Assembly (NCBI RefSeq): GCF_048128805.1
Contig: NC_136000.1
Coordinates: forward strand, 14,354,854-14,418,853
Source of the DNA: Centroberyx gerrardi
Lineage: Eukaryota; Chordata; Actinopteri; Beryciformes; Berycidae
DNA: 64,000 bases
Reading direction: 5' to 3'
This document shows, in pieces, positions 61,728 to 64,000 of the stretch. A program made the translations under genes and the position numbers. Numbering within the stretch: position 1 is the stretch's first letter; each line of letters opens with the position of its first letter. The notes below the pieces were generated by a model that saw nothing but the letters and a program-made list of their open reading frames with translations, was not told where the DNA came from and did no database searches.

Positions 61728-63456
61728 TTCACGTGACATTAAAATGGTCTTAAAAAGTCTTAGATTTAACGTGATGAATCTTGCAGACACCCTCATTTAT
61801 GATGACCTCAGGTATCATGTTATATTCATGTTAAATAAGTGACTTTTGCACACTTCGAGGTGTTGGGAACCTCACAGCTTGTGGGGAACCGATTTGATTC
61901 TTGTTTAGTTTGATTCTTGTTTAGTTTTATACTTAATCTGACACTTGATTAGTTACAGGCTCATGTATGGTCAGACAGTTTGAAAGACTGTGATTTTGGC
62001 AGTAGTAGTGCTGACTCCAGAGGAAGAATTGTCATCCTGCTGTTTTGTGTTTACAGCCAGAGAATTCCTTACCAGGGAGCTGCCTGTATGACCTTGTTGC
62101 TGTGGTAGTGCATCATGGATCTGGGTGAGTAGATAACTGTTTGAGCATCTTTCGGGCATTAATGTGTATGGGTGTATTTGAATGTTTATAGTGGAGAATG
62201 ACAAGAAATAGTCACCTAATTTTCTTACCCAAGTATCCAAGTATCCCATGGTTTAAGCATTCAAATGGACTAGAAAGTGCTGTTTTATCACCTGAGCCAT
62301 GAATAGTACTTGATATTCATGCCTGGTTTTTGTGATAAAGTATCACCTCTTAAATTAGAATTTACGATTTGTATAATCTTTGCTGATGATTTTGTGGTTT
62401 TACAATCTCTTACAGCAGCATATTGCTTATCTCAGCCTTGTTTTGAGTCAATCTGTCGCTCACTCCATGAGTTTGTTCTAGCTGACACGTGTTCATGTGC
62501 TCTGGAGCAGGCGAGAACAGCTTCTGTCACCATGGTAACAAAATGAACAGCTGGTCACCTACATTGCCAAAACAAAACTTGGTGATGAATCTCTAAATTG
62601 TCATCTGCCTGCCAGCTCTGCCTACTGCAGTTGGCTGTCAATCACAACGGCATAATGAGTAAATCTCACCCAATCTCTGCTCAAAATCATTTGGATCCAG
62701 TTTTGTAGGAAAGCCTTGTGGACAGCTGCATATTAAAACCTTGTGTAGCCGCTAGATATTGAAAGGCATCAGACTGAAAGGTACTGAAAATGTGTTTAAA
62801 CATGCTAAGAAGAGCTGTTATCCATCAATCCGCTGCTATTCTCCCACTGGCCACTAAGTGGTGATATTGCACTGCCACAGCGGTCAAGCTGAACGTGTTC
62901 CTCTCACTTGCATTGCTGCGAGCGACGTGTTGCATGAAGCCGGGCAGCATAATGTGATATATCCGTCTGTGTTCGCAGGGTTGGATCAGGGCATTATACG
63001 GCATATGGCAGCCACGAGGGCCGCTGGTACCACTTCAACGACAGCACGGTGACTCTGACGAACGAGGACACAGTGAGGAAGGCCAAGGCCTACATCCTCT
63101 TCTATGTGGCGAGGCCTGACAAGACGGCCACAGACAGGGAGGCTCTGGACATGGCAGCCGCGGACAGGGCTGCCCGAGAAATAGTTGCTCAGGACAAGGT
63201 TGCGGTGGATACGGTAGCTACAGACGGGGCTTTGCTGGACGTGCCAGCCTCTCACATGGGCACTCTGAGCACGGTAGCCCCAGATGAGGCTGCACTGGAA
63301 AAGGTGGGTGACGACGTGGCTGCGTTGGATGAAGCTGACTTGGAGGAGATGGCTCCACAGAAAGTCCAAACAGATAGGGATACCTCAGATCAGGGTGCCT
63401 CGGACCGGGCCGCCGCAGAGAATGCTAGCCAAGCTATACAAGCTGCTGCACAATGA
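52141..63456 (+). CDS. USP3: Ubiquitin-specific protease 3 with extended repeat tail (626 aa)
   Basis: This is a nuclear deubiquitinase, known in mammals to act on ubiquitinated histones H2A and H2B. The 15 exons are 52141-52231, 52536-52596, 53175-53312, 53782-53865, 54162-54243, 54722-54801, 55245-55358, 56099-56212, 56729-56878, 57973-58079, 58170-58250, 58375-58493, 58921-59034, 62057-62124 and 62979-63456. They give 627 codons in one frame. The N-terminus (MECPHLNSNVCFAVDSSRFP) opens the zinc-finger UBP domain (residues 1 to about 110). The catalytic Cys is C169 in GLRNLGNTCFMN, and the catalytic His is H473 in GVGSGHYTAYGSHEGRWYHF. The human protein is 520 aa and ends shortly after the catalytic domain. 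Here the last exon continues for about 110 residues as a decapeptide repeat. Confidence 0.96.
56935..57360. mobile_element. Probable DNA-element remnant in USP3 intron 9
   Basis: The left part reads gagctgaacaattcatcg, then an A-run and aatcgcaatatg. The right part has caatcgcaatatgattt. Together they give facing CGCAATATG-type motifs like those of a common fish DNA repeat. A perfect palindrome (57082-57185) sits between them. The boundaries are approximate and I found no clear target duplication. Confidence 0.4.
57082..57185. repeat. Perfect palindrome: 48-bp arms, 8-nt loop
   Basis: The arm at 57082-57129, starting atttactgagtttgagtatg, is the exact reverse complement of 57138-57185. The spacer is catgaatc, and I find no mismatch over 48 bp. 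As RNA it would fold into a long hairpin. It lies in USP3 intron 9 about 200 bp after exon 9. Confidence 0.97.
58578..58800 (-). mobile_element. LINE-like 3' fragment in USP3 intron 12
   Basis: After a T-run, the sequence gtttatttgtcagggaccat and following, with cagtcccagggcaggtcgac further on, resembles the reverse complement of the end of a common fish non-LTR element. No coding motif is retained and the boundaries are approximate. It ends about 120 bp before exon 13. Confidence 0.4.
59785..60190 (+). mobile_element. tRNA-derived V-type SINE followed by a second SINE-like unit
   Basis: The first unit has an A-box-like ggtggctcagttgcag and a B-box-like gggtttgattcccgg. It ends at about 59995 in gctctggattagagtgtcag then ctaaatgcc, the conserved V-SINE-type tail. 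A second unit starts at about 60000 with tagtggttagaaagatcatt and a B-box-like aggttcaagcc. It runs to ggatttcactgcactc. Both lie in USP3 intron 13. Confidence 0.65.
61637..61727. repeat. (AT)n microsatellite, about 90 bp
   Basis: This is a long, almost pure AT dinucleotide run in USP3 intron 13, about 330 bp before exon 14. Confidence 0.97.
63121..63450 (+). repeat. USP3: Coding minisatellite: 11 x 30 bp in the last USP3 exon
   Basis: The end of the USP3 frame divides into eleven successive 10-residue units without gaps, residues 516-625. Examples are KTATDREALD, IVAQDKVAVD, TVATDGALLD, TVAPDEAALE and KVGDDVAALD. An approximate consensus is x-V-A-x-D-x-A-A-L-D/E. Units 5, 8 and 11 are the most diverged. 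One Gln and the TGA follow. The units are rich in Ala, Asp and Glu and lack Gly/Pro breaks for the most part, so helix formation is plausible. Confidence 0.9.
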
Positions 63457-64000
63457 TGCCTTGAGACTGTCACAGCCTCAGACCAGCTCCTCACTCCACT
63501 TCTGCCTCACCTGAATCACATTTCTCACAGTGCTTGATTTTAACTAGTACATTTCACATTTGATGTATGTGCAAGTATTTTGTTTTTATGACGTTTTGTG
63601 TATGACAGCGTCTTGTATAACTTGCTGCTTGATTTTTTTTGTTTAGTATGAATTTGTTGCATTTGTTTCCTCGATGTCACATTCCTCGATTGAGGTAGAC
63701 TTCTCCTAATGTAATAGATTCCAAAGGTGATCGTTTAAAATAATGAAGAAAGCTTTAGCCTTGGAAAACCTCAGTTGGTCCAATGTTAAGTCTAGACTGA
63801 AGAGATTCACATTGTGTCAAGACACTTTGTGTCATTGTGATAATATTTTGATTGTCTATTGTTTTTAAAGTTCCTAGTTGACTTTTATATTTACCACCTC
63901 TAAACAAACTAGTAGTACTCTTTTCCAATTAGTAGGGGAGATTGTAGGCATTAGAATGCAACAGATTTATTGATTGACAACTGCTGAAAGTTGTTGTAAC
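63457..64000 (+). other. USP3: USP3 3' untranslated region
   Basis: The sequence after the USP3 stop has no new open frame of note and no AATAAA or ATTAAA that I can see before the window edge. The polyadenylation site probably lies outside. Confidence 0.6.

Overview
This is a vertebrate, almost certainly teleost fish, genomic window. It has intron-split genes with GT-AG junctions, fish-type tRNA-derived SINEs and L2/Rex-type LINE tails, hAT-like DNA transposons with 8-bp target duplications, and long GA, TG and AT microsatellites. There is no bacterial-type operon structure. Protein-coding content was assembled by hand from splice junctions and reading-frame phase. All coordinates come from reading the sequence, and no alignment program was run.

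Layout. (1) 645-5436, minus strand: the first 13 coding exons of MAN2C1, the cytosolic alpha-mannosidase; its C-terminal half lies beyond the left edge. (2) 7438-24207, minus strand: a complete ten-exon CA12 gene, a membrane-anchored extracellular carbonic anhydrase of 336 aa. Its intron 8 contains an unrecognised 225-codon open frame (12893-13570). (3) 25541-47850, plus strand: a duplicated and expanded locus for Kunitz-domain proteins. The right copy (44150-47850) is a compact two-Kunitz, single-pass membrane protein of 214 aa. The left copy (25541 to about 40501) has the same signal-peptide exon. Its Kunitz A + Kunitz B exon pair, however, has been amplified into five tandem units of about 1.55 kb, and it has lost the membrane and tail exons. 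A LINE sits just behind its last recognisable exon. (4) 52141-63456, plus strand: a complete 15-exon USP3 gene (ubiquitin-specific protease), whose last exon carries an in-frame 11 x 30-bp decapeptide repeat tail. CA12 next to USP3 matches the human 15q22 order as I recall it. MAN2C1 is also on human 15q, but not adjacent.

The most unusual region is the Kunitz locus. Every internal exon is phase 1-1, so any number of units stays in frame. Kunitz A has lost both partners of the usual Cys14-Cys38 disulfide in all six copies, while Kunitz B keeps all six cysteines. Unit junctions show the same fusion of a TA-rich tract to an upstream intron sequence. In the first intron of the left copy, a hAT-like element holds a second hAT-like element, which holds a third, which holds a SINE. 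The outermost element also carries a stray copy of the acidic exon, flanked by a direct repeat of about 105 bp.

Other notable points are a perfect 48-bp-arm palindrome in a USP3 intron, a GC-AG intron in MAN2C1, and a 17-bp target duplication around a short retro-insert inside the LINE reverse transcriptase.
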